From NCBI RefSeq assembly GCF_022374875.2, contig NZ_CP092427.2:3968001-4032000 (forward strand): a DNA stretch of 64,000 nt. Reading direction: 5' to 3'. The notes under the pieces were generated by a model that did not search any database, was not told where the DNA came from, and worked only from the letters and a program-made list of their open reading frames with translations. The position numbers were made by a program, and so were the translations under genes. This document shows, in pieces, positions 1-9,564 of the stretch; the stretch's first letter is position 1; each line of letters opens with the position of its first letter. This DNA is from Mycolicibacterium rufum (GTDB lineage Bacteria > Actinomycetota > Actinomycetes > Mycobacteriales > Mycobacteriaceae).

Positions 1-2
1 CG

Positions 3-515
3 TCGGCGTCGCGGGCCGCGGAGCTGACGGTGGAGCAGGTGATCGAGAGTGCGGAGACGGTCGCGGTGCTCGAAGGCGTCAACGATCACGAGAACCTCGG
101 GTCGATCTTCCGCAACGCCGCCGGTCTCGGCGTCGGTGCGGTGATCTTCGGCAGCGGCTGCGCCGACCCGCTGTACCGGCGTGCGGTGCGGGTCTCGATG
201 GGGCATGCGCTGCTGGTGCCGTTCGCGTGGGCGACTCAGTGGCCAGGGGAGTTGAACCTGTTGCGCGACAGAGGTTTCCATCTCGTCGCGATGACGCCTG
301 ATCCCGGCGCGCAGACACTCGCCGAGGCGATCGGCGAACTCGCCGGCCTGCGGGTGGCGATCCTGGTGGGCGCCGAGGGTCCCGGCCTCGCCGAGCACAC
401 GATGCGGGCGTGCGACGTGCGCGCACGCATCCCGATGTCGCGCGGCACCGACTCGCTCAACGTCGCCACCGCTGCAGCCCTGGCGTTCTACGAGCGGGAT
501 AGGCTCGCGCCGTGA
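3..515 (+). CDS. SpoU/TrmH-family RNA 2'-O-methyltransferase (5' end outside window)
   Basis: The reading frame is open from the window edge, so the N-terminal substrate-binding part is missing. The visible part is the SPOUT catalytic domain: motif 1 around NDHENLGSIFRNAAG (the conserved Asn/Arg), motif 2 ILVGAEGPGL and motif 3 IPMSRGTDSLNVATAAA, which form the SAM-binding knot. These enzymes methylate a ribose 2'-OH in rRNA or tRNA; the target cannot be read from the fragment. The stop overlaps the GTG of the next gene (GTGA). The order SpoU, DUF2537, sepH, serC matches M. tuberculosis Rv0881-Rv0884c, so this is probably the Rv0881 orthologue. Confidence 0.9.
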   Translation, partial: SASRAAELTVEQVIESAETVAVLEGVNDHENLGSIFRNAAGLGVGAVIFGSGCADPLYRRAVRVSMGHALLVPFAWATQWPGELNLLRDRGFHLVAMTPDPGAQTLAEAIGELAGLRVAILVGAEGPGLAEHTMRACDVRARIPMSRGTDSLNVATAAALAFYERDRLAP

Positions 516-796
516 GTGCCGACGAGCCGACGCCGTGGGGCACGGGGCTGACCGTGGCGGCGTTCGTCGCGGCCGTCCTGGGCGCGGCGATCGTCGTCCT
601 GAGCATCGGGTTGACCCGGGTGCACCCGATGCTCGCGGTCGGCCTCAATCTGGTCGCCGTCGGCGGTCTCGCCCCGACGGTGTGGGGGTGGCGACGGCTC
701 CCGGTGTGGCGGTGGTTCGTCCTCGGTGCCGGGATCGGCGTGGCCGGCGCGTGGATCGGGTTGCTAGCGCTGGCCGCCGGAGGAGCGCACGCCTAG
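512..796 (+). CDS. DUF2537-type small membrane protein (Rv0882-like)
   Basis: A 94-residue protein with about three hydrophobic segments (roughly residues 13-33, 38-58 and 68-90) and no catalytic motif. The GTG start overlaps the stop of the methyltransferase by 4 bp, so translation is probably coupled. Size, topology and position match the DUF2537 protein next to Rv0881 in M. tuberculosis. Its last 33 bp overlap the 3' end of the convergent sepH gene. Function unknown. Confidence 0.8.
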   Translation: MSADEPTPWGTGLTVAAFVAAVLGAAIVVLSIGLTRVHPMLAVGLNLVAVGGLAPTVWGWRRLPVWRWFVLGAGIGVAGAWIGLLALAAGGAHA

Positions 797-1564
797 CAGC
801 ACGTCCTCCCAGGCCGGTACCGTCGGCCGCTGCTTGCGGGGGCGGGCCGGCTTGGCCGGCGGCGCGGGCTGTTCGACGTCGACGGCCTCGGGTTCCGGCG
901 TGGAAACGGGTTCCGGTTCGGGAGCGGGCTCCTCGAGCGCCAGCTGCGCCACCGGGGCCAGCGGTCGCAGCGGCCGGGCGTAGTTGGGGTCGATGAGCTG
1001 GCAGGCTGCGTCGTCGAACGCGGTCACCGTGCCGCCGTGCGCGCCCGGCGCATACCGGAAGTGCGCGACGTTGTCCGACAGGCCGGCCTTCCACGCCATC
1101 TGCACCGTCCAGCGGCCGTCTTCGTTGCGCCAGGCGTCCCAGTTCGTCGCCTCCGGGTCCAGGCCGCGGGCGATGAGCACGGCCGTCACCGTCTCGAGCA
1201 GCGTCAGCACCGACGGTCCGTCGGCCAGCACCGGATGCGCCGCGGTGGCCAGCTCGGCCGCGCGGGAGCGTTCCAGCAGCACCGGGTGGGCGAACCGCTC
1301 GACTCGCCCGATGTCCGCACCCGCGGCGGCGGCCACCTGCTCCACCGAGGCTCCGGCGCGGATCTTGGCTTGAATATCCTTGGGGCGCAGCATGTTCGGC
1401 ACCTCGACATCGATCGTGGTCTGGTTCGAGGCGACCCGGTCGCCGCGCACGGCGGCCTTGAGTCGCTCATCGGAGCGCAGGACGAACTTCTCGTCGGAGT
1501 CGTCGGACTCGCAGATGATCCGCTTGCCGTCGACGTCGAGTCCGACGACCTTCAGTTCCCGCAT
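764..1564 (-). CDS. sepH: SepH-like cell division protein (DUF3071)
   Basis: 266 residues. The N-terminal half (MRELKVVGLD..., about residues 1-170) matches the DUF3071/SepH domain with its helix-turn-helix-like segment (KDIQAKIRAGASVEQVAAAAG). The C-terminal part is rich in Pro/Glu/Ala and ends in a short conserved-looking PAWEDVLLGVRSS tail. SepH is known in Streptomyces and mycobacteria to bind FtsZ and stimulate its assembly. The start at 1564 was chosen over an ATG 14 codons upstream because GGAGGAGG lies 5 bases before it and the domain begins there. The neighbouring serC is the same as in M. tuberculosis (Rv0883c). Confidence 0.88.
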   Translation of the reverse strand: MRELKVVGLDVDGKRIICESDDSDEKFVLRSDERLKAAVRGDRVASNQTTIDVEVPNMLRPKDIQAKIRAGASVEQVAAAAGADIGRVERFAHPVLLERSRAAELATAAHPVLADGPSVLTLLETVTAVLIARGLDPEATNWDAWRNEDGRWTVQMAWKAGLSDNVAHFRYAPGAHGGTVTAFDDAACQLIDPNYARPLRPLAPVAQLALEEPAPEPEPVSTPEPEAVDVEQPAPPAKPARPRKQRPTVPAWEDVLLGVRSSGGQR

Positions 1565-1640
1565 GGCGACCTCCTCCGGGCTGCGCCGAGCCCGATACGC
1601 GGTCACCCTACTGCGTTATCCGGCCGTTACCGCGGTGACA

Positions 1641-2831
<1,191 letters not shown>

Positions 2832-2884
2832 CTAGAACCGGGCCGTCGGATGGACCGAATCCGGCCGCCACCGGCCCACTGCGC

Positions 2885-2900
2885 AGTGATCTGGCTCACA
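2885..2900. promoter_or_regulatory. CRP-like operator between serC and the AurF-like gene
   Basis: The sequence AGTGATCTGGCTCACA matches the CRP consensus TGTGA-N6-TCACA at 9 of 10 positions. It overlaps a perfect palindrome TCACATGTGA at 2896-2905. It lies in the 205-bp divergent region. In M. tuberculosis, CRP (Rv3676) is reported to activate serC and Rv0885 from the equivalent place, so conservation here is expected. Confidence 0.7.
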
Positions 2901-3027
2901 TGTGACGCGGGTAACGTGGTTGGCGCACACCGCAGAATTGGCCCTGGTTAATTCCTGGGACCGCGGGTACTGTCACTGGACAGCGAGCATGTGAATGTAA
3001 ACCTCACGCGAGGCATGGAGGCTCACG

Positions 3028-4065
3028 ATGGCTGTCAAGGAAGCGCGCACGAAGTTGGTCCGGCGCTGGCGCAAGAACATGGAGATCGGCGACCGCCCGG
3101 ACGATCAGGAGTACGTCAACACGCTGCAGACCCTCTCCGAGGGCTCGGTGCGGCGCAATTTCAACCCCTACACCGACATCGACTGGAACTCCCCGGAGTT
3201 CGCGGTCACCCCGAACGACGAGCGCTGGATCCTGCCGGCCACCGACCCGATCGGCAAGCACGAGTGGTATCGGTCGCAGTCCCGGGAGCGGCAGATCGCG
3301 ATCGGCATGTGGCGGCAGGCCAATGTCGCCAAGGTCGGTCTGCACTTCGAGTCGATACTGATCCGCGGTCTGATGGAGTACGCGTTCTGGACGCCCAACG
3401 GCTCCCCGGAGTACCGCTACTGCCTGCACGAGGCGGTCGAGGAGTGCAACCACACGCTGATGTTCCAGGAGATGGTGAACCGCATCGGGGCCGACGTGCC
3501 CGGAATGCCCACGCTGCTGAAGTGGATCCAGCCCGCCATCCCGCTGGTCGCCGGCCCGCTGCCCATCCCGTTCTGGTTCGGCATCCTCGCCGGCGAGGAG
3601 CCCATCGACCACACGCAGAAGAACGTGTTGCGTGAGGGCAAGGCGCTGCACCCGATCATGGAGCGCGTCATGGCGATCCACGTCGCCGAGGAGGCGCGGC
3701 ACATCTCGTTCGCGCACGAGTATCTGCGCAAACGCGTTCCCCACCTCCCGCGCCGCAAGCGATTCTGGCTCTCGCTCTACGTGCCCGTCGTGATGCGGGT
3801 GCTGTGCTCGGCGATCATCGTTCCGCCCCGGGCGTTCTGGAAGGAGTTCGACATCCCGCGCTCGGTGCGCAAGGAGATCTTCTTCAAGTCCCCGGAGTCG
3901 CGCCAGATGCTGCGCGACATGTTCGGCGATGTGCGGATGCTGGCCCACGACACCGGTCTGATGAACCCGGTGGCCAAGCTGGTGTGGCGGATGTGCCGGA
4001 TCGGCGGGCGGCCCAGCCGGTACCGCAGCGAGCCCCAGCGCGAGCACCTGGCCTCGGTCGCGTAG
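3028..4065 (+). CDS. AurF-like diiron oxygenase (Rv0885-like)
   Basis: 345 residues resembling the p-aminobenzoate N-oxygenase AurF family (PF11583). Likely iron ligands are visible in the helical motifs HFESIL (about residue 107), EAVEECNHTLM (about 135) and HVAEEARHISFAHEY (about 215). Such enzymes use a carboxylate-bridged diiron centre to oxidise small substrates; the mycobacterial substrate is unknown. ATG is preceded by GGAGG 7 bases upstream. The next gene, the ferredoxin reductase fprB, starts only 4 bases after the stop and is an obvious candidate electron donor. Confidence 0.85.
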   Translation: MAVKEARTKLVRRWRKNMEIGDRPDDQEYVNTLQTLSEGSVRRNFNPYTDIDWNSPEFAVTPNDERWILPATDPIGKHEWYRSQSRERQIAIGMWRQANVAKVGLHFESILIRGLMEYAFWTPNGSPEYRYCLHEAVEECNHTLMFQEMVNRIGADVPGMPTLLKWIQPAIPLVAGPLPIPFWFGILAGEEPIDHTQKNVLREGKALHPIMERVMAIHVAEEARHISFAHEYLRKRVPHLPRRKRFWLSLYVPVVMRVLCSAIIVPPRAFWKEFDIPRSVRKEIFFKSPESRQMLRDMFGDVRMLAHDTGLMNPVAKLVWRMCRIGGRPSRYRSEPQREHLASVA

Positions 4066-4069
4066 GCGC

Positions 4070-5743
4070 ATGCCCCATGTGATCACCCAGTCGTGTTGCA
4101 GCGACGGGTCCTGTGTTTTCGCGTGTCCGGTCAACTGTATCCATCCGTCGCCGGATGAGCCGGGCTTCGCCACCGCCGAGATGCTCTACATCGATCCGGA
4201 GGCCTGCGTCGACTGCGGCGCATGTGTGTCGGCCTGCCCGGTGGGGGCGATCGCCCCGGACACCCGGCTGACCACCGAACAGCTGCCGTTCCTGTCGATC
4301 AATGCCGGCTTCTACCCCGAGCGGGAGGGCAAGCTGCCGCCGACGTCGAAGTTGGCGCCCGTGCCCGACGCGCCCGTCGTGGCGGGCCGCGGCGGCGGAC
4401 CGCTGCGGGTGGCGATCGTCGGCTCCGGGCCGGCGGCGATGTACGCCGCCGACGAACTGCTCACCCAGCGTGGCGTGCAGGTGAACGTGTTCGAGAAGCT
4501 GCCGACACCGTACGGGCTGGCGCGCGCCGGCGTCGCCCCCGACCATCAGGCCACCAAGCGGGTGACGACGTTGTTCGACACCATCGCCGCGCGCAAAGAC
4601 TTCCGGTTCTACCTCAACGTCGAGGTGGGATCGGACCTCACCCACGACGAGCTCCTCGAGCACCATCACGCGGTGCTGTACGCGGTCGGCGCGCCCACCG
4701 ACAAGCGCCTGGACGTCGACGGCATGGAGCTGCCGGGGACGGCCACCGCCACCGAGGTCGTCGCCTGGTACAACGGTCACCCCGACTTCGCGGACCTGTC
4801 GGTCGACCTCAGCGCGGAGCGGGTGGTGGTCGTCGGCAACGGCAACGTGGCCCTCGATGTCGCCCGTATCCTCACGACCGATCCGGATGCGTTGGCGCGC
4901 ACCGACATCGCCGATCACGCATTGGCCGCCTTGCGCGCCTCCCAGGTGCGGGAAGTGGTGATCGCCGCCCGGCGCGGACCCGCCGCCTCGGCGTTCACGC
5001 TGCCCGAACTGATCGGTCTGACCGCCCACTGCGAGGTGGTGCTCGACGCGGCGGACCACCAGCGGGTGCGCGAGGACCTCGCACAGACCACCGACGCATT
5101 GACCGGCAACAAACTGGAGATCCTCGCCAAGCTCGGCGACGCCGCCGCGCCGATCACCCGGCCCCGGATCCGGCTGGCCTACCAGCTCACGCCGCGGCGG
5201 GTGCTGGGACCGACGCGGGTGACGGGCCTCGAATTCGAGGTGACCGGCACCGGACAGACCGAGCAGATCTCGACGGGGCTGGTGCTGACGTCGATCGGCT
5301 ACCGCGGCATGCCGATTCGCGGCCTGCCGTTCGACGACGACGCCGCCGTGGTGCCCAACGACCGCGGCCGGGTGACCGATGCCGGCGCGCCGGTGCGGGG
5401 TAGCTACGTGGCGGGCTGGATCAAGCGCGGACCGACCGGGTTCATCGGCACCAACAAGTCCTGTGCCGCGCAGACGGTGCACACCCTGGTCGACGACTAC
5501 AACGCCGGACTGCTGGCCGACCCGGTGCACAAGCCGTCGGCGTTGTCGCGGTTCGTGCGCGGCCGGCAACCCGCCGTCGTCGACGCCGCCGGCTGGAAGG
5601 CGATCGACCGCGCCGAGGTGGCGCGCGGTCAGGGCGTGCGCCCACGGGCCAAGTTCACCTCGGTGGACGAGATGGTTCGCGTCGCCGCCGATGCGCCCGT
5701 CGAGCCGGTGCACCGACGGTTGCTGGCCGGCCTGGTGCGCTGA
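4070..5743 (+). CDS. fprB: Ferredoxin/ferredoxin-NADP reductase FprB
   Basis: 557 residues. The N-terminal 7Fe/8Fe-type ferredoxin domain has CCSDGSCVFACPVNCIHP and CVDCGACVSACPVG cysteine clusters. It is followed by a GltD/adrenodoxin-reductase-like flavoprotein with the FAD motif VAIVGSGPAAMYAADELL (about residue 112) and the NADP motif VVVVGNGNVALDVARIL (about 262). It moves electrons between NADPH and iron-sulfur proteins in the cytoplasm. The arrangement and length match Rv0886 FprB. It starts 4 bases after the AurF-like gene, implying an operon and a functional partnership. Confidence 0.95.
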   Translation: MPHVITQSCCSDGSCVFACPVNCIHPSPDEPGFATAEMLYIDPEACVDCGACVSACPVGAIAPDTRLTTEQLPFLSINAGFYPEREGKLPPTSKLAPVPDAPVVAGRGGGPLRVAIVGSGPAAMYAADELLTQRGVQVNVFEKLPTPYGLARAGVAPDHQATKRVTTLFDTIAARKDFRFYLNVEVGSDLTHDELLEHHHAVLYAVGAPTDKRLDVDGMELPGTATATEVVAWYNGHPDFADLSVDLSAERVVVVGNGNVALDVARILTTDPDALARTDIADHALAALRASQVREVVIAARRGPAASAFTLPELIGLTAHCEVVLDAADHQRVREDLAQTTDALTGNKLEILAKLGDAAAPITRPRIRLAYQLTPRRVLGPTRVTGLEFEVTGTGQTEQISTGLVLTSIGYRGMPIRGLPFDDDAAVVPNDRGRVTDAGAPVRGSYVAGWIKRGPTGFIGTNKSCAAQTVHTLVDDYNAGLLADPVHKPSALSRFVRGRQPAVVDAAGWKAIDRAEVARGQGVRPRAKFTSVDEMVRVAADAPVEPVHRRLLAGLVR

Positions 5744-5749
5744 GCCGAC

Positions 5750-6526
5750 CTAGGTGTTCCAGTCGGCCAGCACGTTGACGAACGGCGTGGGCTGCACCGA
5801 CAGTGCGCCGACATAGGGATGCTCGAGCGCGAAGATCAGATACATCACGAACGCCAGCAGCGACGCCGTCAACCCGACGGCGAGGCCGTGCACCAGCAGG
5901 TCCCGCGTACCGAACAGGTAGGTGAACACCATCAGCACGGCGCCGCCGCCGATGAGCAGCACCCACAGTTCGCCGGGCACCGAGGCGTCGCCCGTCGACA
6001 CCCGAAGCTTGCGGTTGGCGCTCAGATCGTTGAGCCGCACGATCGCGTGGTCGAAGAATGCGATCTCGTTGCGCGTCTCGGGCTGGACCTTGAGGTAGGC
6101 CTGCCAGACGTTGTTCAGCGCATCGGACTGTTCGGCGATCGTCTCGCCGTGCCGCATCCGCGGGAACTCGTTGTCGATGACGTCGCGGGAGTAGGCGACG
6201 AGGTTCTGCTGCACATCGGTGCGGTACGCCGACGGCAGCGCGGCGGAGTCGCGCAACAGATCGGCGACGGCCGAGGCCTCCATGCTGCTCGCGTCCTCGG
6301 CGTTGCCGAACTGCTCCCACACCACCACGACGACGAACGCGACCAACACCGCGTAGAGCACACCGGCGACCTGAAAGACCGCGCTGGACACCGGATTCGC
6401 CGATTCCAGCCGGGTGTGCGAGACCACCTTGCGGAACAGCACGAGGCCGCCGACGGAGATCCCGACGACGACCGCGATCCAGATCAGGCCGAGGACGGGG
6501 GCAGGGAACTGCAGCAGCCAGAGCAC
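5750..6526 (-). CDS. DUF4239 membrane protein
   Basis: 258 residues with GTG start. Two N-terminal membrane segments (about residues 10-30 and 50-70), a soluble helical middle (about 75-180), then two more membrane segments near 185-235. This is the DUF4239 pattern (bestrophin-like topology has been suggested for the family). No catalytic motif. It converges with fprB (6 bases apart). Confidence 0.75.
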   Translation of the reverse strand: MLWLLQFPAPVLGLIWIAVVVGISVGGLVLFRKVVSHTRLESANPVSSAVFQVAGVLYAVLVAFVVVVVWEQFGNAEDASSMEASAVADLLRDSAALPSAYRTDVQQNLVAYSRDVIDNEFPRMRHGETIAEQSDALNNVWQAYLKVQPETRNEIAFFDHAIVRLNDLSANRKLRVSTGDASVPGELWVLLIGGGAVLMVFTYLFGTRDLLVHGLAVGLTASLLAFVMYLIFALEHPYVGALSVQPTPFVNVLADWNT

Positions 6527-6581
6527 AGCCCAGTATCAACCGGCCTGAGGCCGGCGCCCGGCAAACACACCGGCGGGCGGG

Positions 6582-7034
6582 TCAACTCCCGCTGCTCATC
6601 TGGGCCGCGATGTCGTTGACGTCGACCTCGCGCACCGATTCGGCCAGCGCCCAGTGGTGACCGAACGGGTCGCGCACCACGCCGTAGCGGTCGCCCCAGA
6701 ACTGGTCTTCGAGCGGGTTGACCACTTCGGCGCCCGCATCGAGCGCGCGCTGGAAGCGGCCGTCGACGTCGGCGCCGTGCAGGTGCAGCGTGACGGGCGT
6801 GCCGCGGAGCGCCGTGGGGGTGCTGGACACGCCGTCGTTGTATTCGGGGAAGTCGTCGTTGAGGAACACCATCGAGCCGTTGATCCGCATGCACGCGTGC
6901 ATCAGCTTGCCGTCGGGCCCGGGCAGACGCACCATCTCCTCGGCGCCGAAAGCCTTGATGTAGAAGTCCAGCGCCGCGGCCGCATCGTCGACGACGAGGT
7001 GCGGAACCAGCATCGGGGTGTTGTCGATCGCCAT
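6582..7034 (-). CDS. VOC/glyoxalase-fold protein (Rv0887c-like)
   Basis: 150 residues with the paired beta-alpha-beta modules of the vicinal oxygen chelate fold. The segment VPHLVVDDAAAALDFYIKAFGAEE is typical, and VRDPFGHHWALAESVREV is the usual C-terminal end of the PhnB-like subgroup. Substrate unknown. The start at 7034 has AAGGAGA upstream and begins at the domain; an ATG 23 codons earlier gives an unlikely Arg/Pro-rich leader. Synteny points to Rv0887c. Confidence 0.88.
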   Translation of the reverse strand: MAIDNTPMLVPHLVVDDAAAALDFYIKAFGAEEMVRLPGPDGKLMHACMRINGSMVFLNDDFPEYNDGVSSTPTALRGTPVTLHLHGADVDGRFQRALDAGAEVVNPLEDQFWGDRYGVVRDPFGHHWALAESVREVDVNDIAAQMSSGS

Positions 7035-7110
7035 GGGGTCTCCTTCGCTGCGTGATGGCCGGGGTGGCTGTCGATGCTGACCCGGCCGCCACTGGAAACT
7101 CATCGGCGCG

Positions 7111-7725
7111 TCAGACCACCGAGAAGTCCGGGGGCAGCGCGCTTCGTCCGGTCAGCGCCATCAGCAGCGCGGGTCCGCGGTCCAGGTGCACCCCGATGCG
7201 GGCGGCCAGCGCGGCGGCGTCGGCCAGCACCTCCCGGGGCGGGTTGCCCGGTACGCCGAGCGCCGCGGCAATGTCGAGGCCGTGCACGGCGATCTCGAAG
7301 GTCCGCGTCGGCAGATAGGTGCTCAACCGCAGGCCAAGGCCGCCGATCACCTCGATGAGCGGGTCTCCGGCGGCGTCGATCTCGCCGAGCACGCGATCGA
7401 CGAGGCCGTCGATCGTCGCAGCGGGGTCCGGCCCGAGGTCGCGGCCTGCCTGGCGGCCGCGCTCGACGATCGCGGCGGCGCCCATGACGGCGGCGTAGTC
7501 CTTGATACGGACGTAGTAGTCGGCGGGCTCGGTGACGTCCTCGCGTGCCGCGGGTGCCGTCAGGTAGGTGCTCACCGTGATCAGTGAGCGTGAGGTGTGC
7601 CCGACCAGATCGCGAACCGACCACTCGCCCAGCCCGGGATCGTCCCAGCGGTGCGCGGGCACATCCCGCGCCAGAGCCGCGAAATACCGTGCGGCCGAAG
7701 CGAAGATGGTCCGCGGATCGGTCAT
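7111..7725 (-). CDS. Mycothiol-dependent maleylpyruvate isomerase/DinB-like protein
   Basis: 204 residues with the N-terminal metal-binding four-helix DinB/MDMPI fold: WSVRDLVGHTSRSLITV supplies one His and RTFEIAVHGLDIAAALG the other typical His. Members may be mycothiol S-transferases or isomerases; the substrate cannot be predicted. The ATG overlaps the citA stop (ATGA), so it is coupled to citA. Confidence 0.8.
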   Translation of the reverse strand: MTDPRTIFASAARYFAALARDVPAHRWDDPGLGEWSVRDLVGHTSRSLITVSTYLTAPAAREDVTEPADYYVRIKDYAAVMGAAAIVERGRQAGRDLGPDPAATIDGLVDRVLGEIDAAGDPLIEVIGGLGLRLSTYLPTRTFEIAVHGLDIAAALGVPGNPPREVLADAAALAARIGVHLDRGPALLMALTGRSALPPDFSVV

Positions 7726-8840
7726 CGTCGGGCCAGCTGGTCCCAGCCCTCGACCGACTCGGGGCTACGCGGCGCGGGGCCGACGTAGATCGCCGACGGC
7801 CGCACCAGCTTCCCCAGCCGCTTCTGCTCGAGGATGTGGGCGCACCAGCCGGCCGTGCGCCCACAGGTGAACATCGCGGGCATCATCGTCGGAGGCACCT
7901 GCGCGAAGTCGAGGATGACCGCCGCCCAGAACTCGACGTTGGTCTCGATCGCGCGGTCGGGCCGGCGTTCCCGCAGCTCGGCCAGGGCCGCCTGCTCGAG
8001 CGCGGCGGCGACCTCGAAGCGCGGCGCCTCGAGCCGCTTGGCGGTGGCCCGCAGCACCCGGGCCCGCGGATCCTCGGCGCGGTACACCCGGTGCCCGAAG
8101 CCCATCAGCTTCTCGTTGCGGTCCAGGATGCCGCGCACCACCGCGCGCGCGTCCCCGGTCCGCTCGGCCTCCTCGATCATCGGGATGACCCGCGCGGGCG
8201 CACCGCCGTGCAGCGGGCCGCTCATCGCGCCGATCGCGCCCGATAGGGCGGCCGCCACGTCGGCGCCCGTCGACGCGATCACCCGGGCGGTGAACGTCGA
8301 GGCGTTCATGCCGTGCTCGGCGGCGCTGACCCAGTACGCGTCGATGGCCTCGATGTGCCGCGGATCGGGGTCGCCCTGCCAGCGGGTCATGAATCGTGCT
8401 GTGACCGTGTCGCATTCGTCGACCCTGCGCTGCGGCACAGCGGGCTGATAGATGCCGCGGGCGGATTGGGCGACGTAGGACAGTGCCATCACCGAGGCCC
8501 GGGCCAGTTGGTCGCGCGCGGTCTGGTCGTCGATGTCCAGCAGCGGTGGGTAGCCCCAGATCGGCGCCAGCATCGCCAGCCCGGCTTGCACGTCGACGCG
8601 GACGTCGCCGCTGTGGATCGGCAGCGGGAACGGCTCGGCGGGCGGCAGACCCTGCCCGAACCGCCCGTCGACCAGCAGGCCCCACACGTCCCCGAAGGTG
8701 ACCCGATCGGCGACCAGGTCCTCGATGTCGACGCCGCGATAGCGCAGCGCGCCGCCGTCCTTGTCCGGCTCGGCGATCTCGGTTTCGAACGCCACCACCC
8801 CGGCCAGCCCGGGAGCGAAATCCTTCGGCACCGCTGTCAT
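7722..8840 (-). CDS. citA: Citrate synthase paralogue CitA
   Basis: 372 residues, close to Rv0889c CitA. Catalytic His motifs SGPLHGGAPARV and GFGHRVYRAEDPRARVL are present. At the third catalytic position, Asp in NVDFYSG/NVDYYTG of canonical enzymes, this protein has Glu303 (NVEFWAAVIL), so activity or specificity (2-methylcitrate versus citrate) may differ. The start MTAVPKDFAPGLAGVVAFET was chosen because residues upstream do not resemble a citrate synthase. Divergent from pdxH. Confidence 0.9.
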   Translation of the reverse strand: MTAVPKDFAPGLAGVVAFETEIAEPDKDGGALRYRGVDIEDLVADRVTFGDVWGLLVDGRFGQGLPPAEPFPLPIHSGDVRVDVQAGLAMLAPIWGYPPLLDIDDQTARDQLARASVMALSYVAQSARGIYQPAVPQRRVDECDTVTARFMTRWQGDPDPRHIEAIDAYWVSAAEHGMNASTFTARVIASTGADVAAALSGAIGAMSGPLHGGAPARVIPMIEEAERTGDARAVVRGILDRNEKLMGFGHRVYRAEDPRARVLRATAKRLEAPRFEVAAALEQAALAELRERRPDRAIETNVEFWAAVILDFAQVPPTMMPAMFTCGRTAGWCAHILEQKRLGKLVRPSAIYVGPAPRSPESVEGWDQLARR

Positions 8841-8895
8841 GCGGTGATTGTCGCACCACGCCTCGTCGCCGCCGCCGACAGTCGCGCTTCGGGCG

Positions 8896-8901
8896 TAGCG
8901 T
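8896..8901 (+). promoter_or_regulatory. Putative -10 for a leaderless pdxH transcript
   Basis: TAGCGT fits the mycobacterial TANNNT -10 pattern and ends 6 bases before the pdxH GTG, the spacing expected when transcription starts at the first base of the start codon. No clear -35 is seen. Confidence 0.45.
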
Positions 8902-8907
8902 GATCGC

Positions 8908-9564
8908 GTGGCTACCTCTGACGACCTCGCGCGGATGCGGGTGGAATACGGCTCGGTGGAGAAGGACGGCAGCTCCGACCTCGATGTGGACTGGCTCGAC
9001 GTCGGCTGGGTCGCGCTGCTGAACACCTGGTTGCGCGAGGCCGGGGAGGCCGGGGTGGCCGAGCCCAACGCGATGGTGGTCGGCACCGTGGACGCCGAGG
9101 GAAGACCCGTCACGCGGACGGTGTTGTGCAAGAGCGTGACCGAGTCGGGCATCACCTTCTACACCAACTACGCCTCCGCCAAGGGCGAGCACCTGGCCGC
9201 CACCCCCTACGCGTCGGTGACCTTTCCCTGGTTCGCGATGAGCCGTCAGGTCCATCTGCGCGGACCCGTGACCAAGGTCCCGGCCGCCGAGACCGCCGAC
9301 TACTGGGCCAAGCGGCCGCGCGGCTCCCAGCTCGGAGCGTGGGCGTCGGCGCAGAGCCAGCCGATCGCCTCGCGGGAGGCGCTGCGCGCCCAACTGGCCG
9401 AGGTGACCGAGCGATTCGCCGACAGCGAGACCGTCCCGGTCCCGCCGCACTGGGGCGGCTACCTGATCGCGCCCGACGAGGTCGAGTTCTGGCAGGGCCG
9501 GGAGAACCGGCTACACAACAGGATTCGGGTGCGCGGCGGATCCGTCGAGCGCCTCCAGCCGTAG
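8908..9564 (+). CDS. pdxH: Pyridoxamine/pyridoxine 5'-phosphate oxidase PdxH
   Basis: 218 residues, standard PdxH length. It oxidises PNP/PMP to pyridoxal phosphate with FMN and O2. Family motifs: [20 protein letters not shown] (FMN binding), [37 protein letters not shown], and the C-terminal [19 protein letters not shown] substrate-binding end. GTG start with a -10 hexamer directly upstream. It lies between citA and the MFS gene, which overlaps its stop (TAGTG). Confidence 0.95.
   Translation: MATSDDLARMRVEYGSVEKDGSSDLDVDWLDVGWVALLNTWLREAGEAGVAEPNAMVVGTVDAEGRPVTRTVLCKSVTESGITFYTNYASAKGEHLAATPYASVTFPWFAMSRQVHLRGPVTKVPAAETADYWAKRPRGSQLGAWASAQSQPIASREALRAQLAEVTERFADSETVPVPPHWGGYLIAPDEVEFWQGRENRLHNRIRVRGGSVERLQP

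Noticed and set aside
3884..5713. Minus-strand frame of about 609 codons opposite fprB
   Set aside because: fprB has complete ferredoxin, FAD and NADP motifs; the antisense frame is low-complexity His/Arg/Gly.
9126..9563. Extended start of the MFS gene inside pdxH
   Set aside because: The extended frame is an out-of-frame reading of pdxH; the GTG at 9564 gives a normal membrane start.
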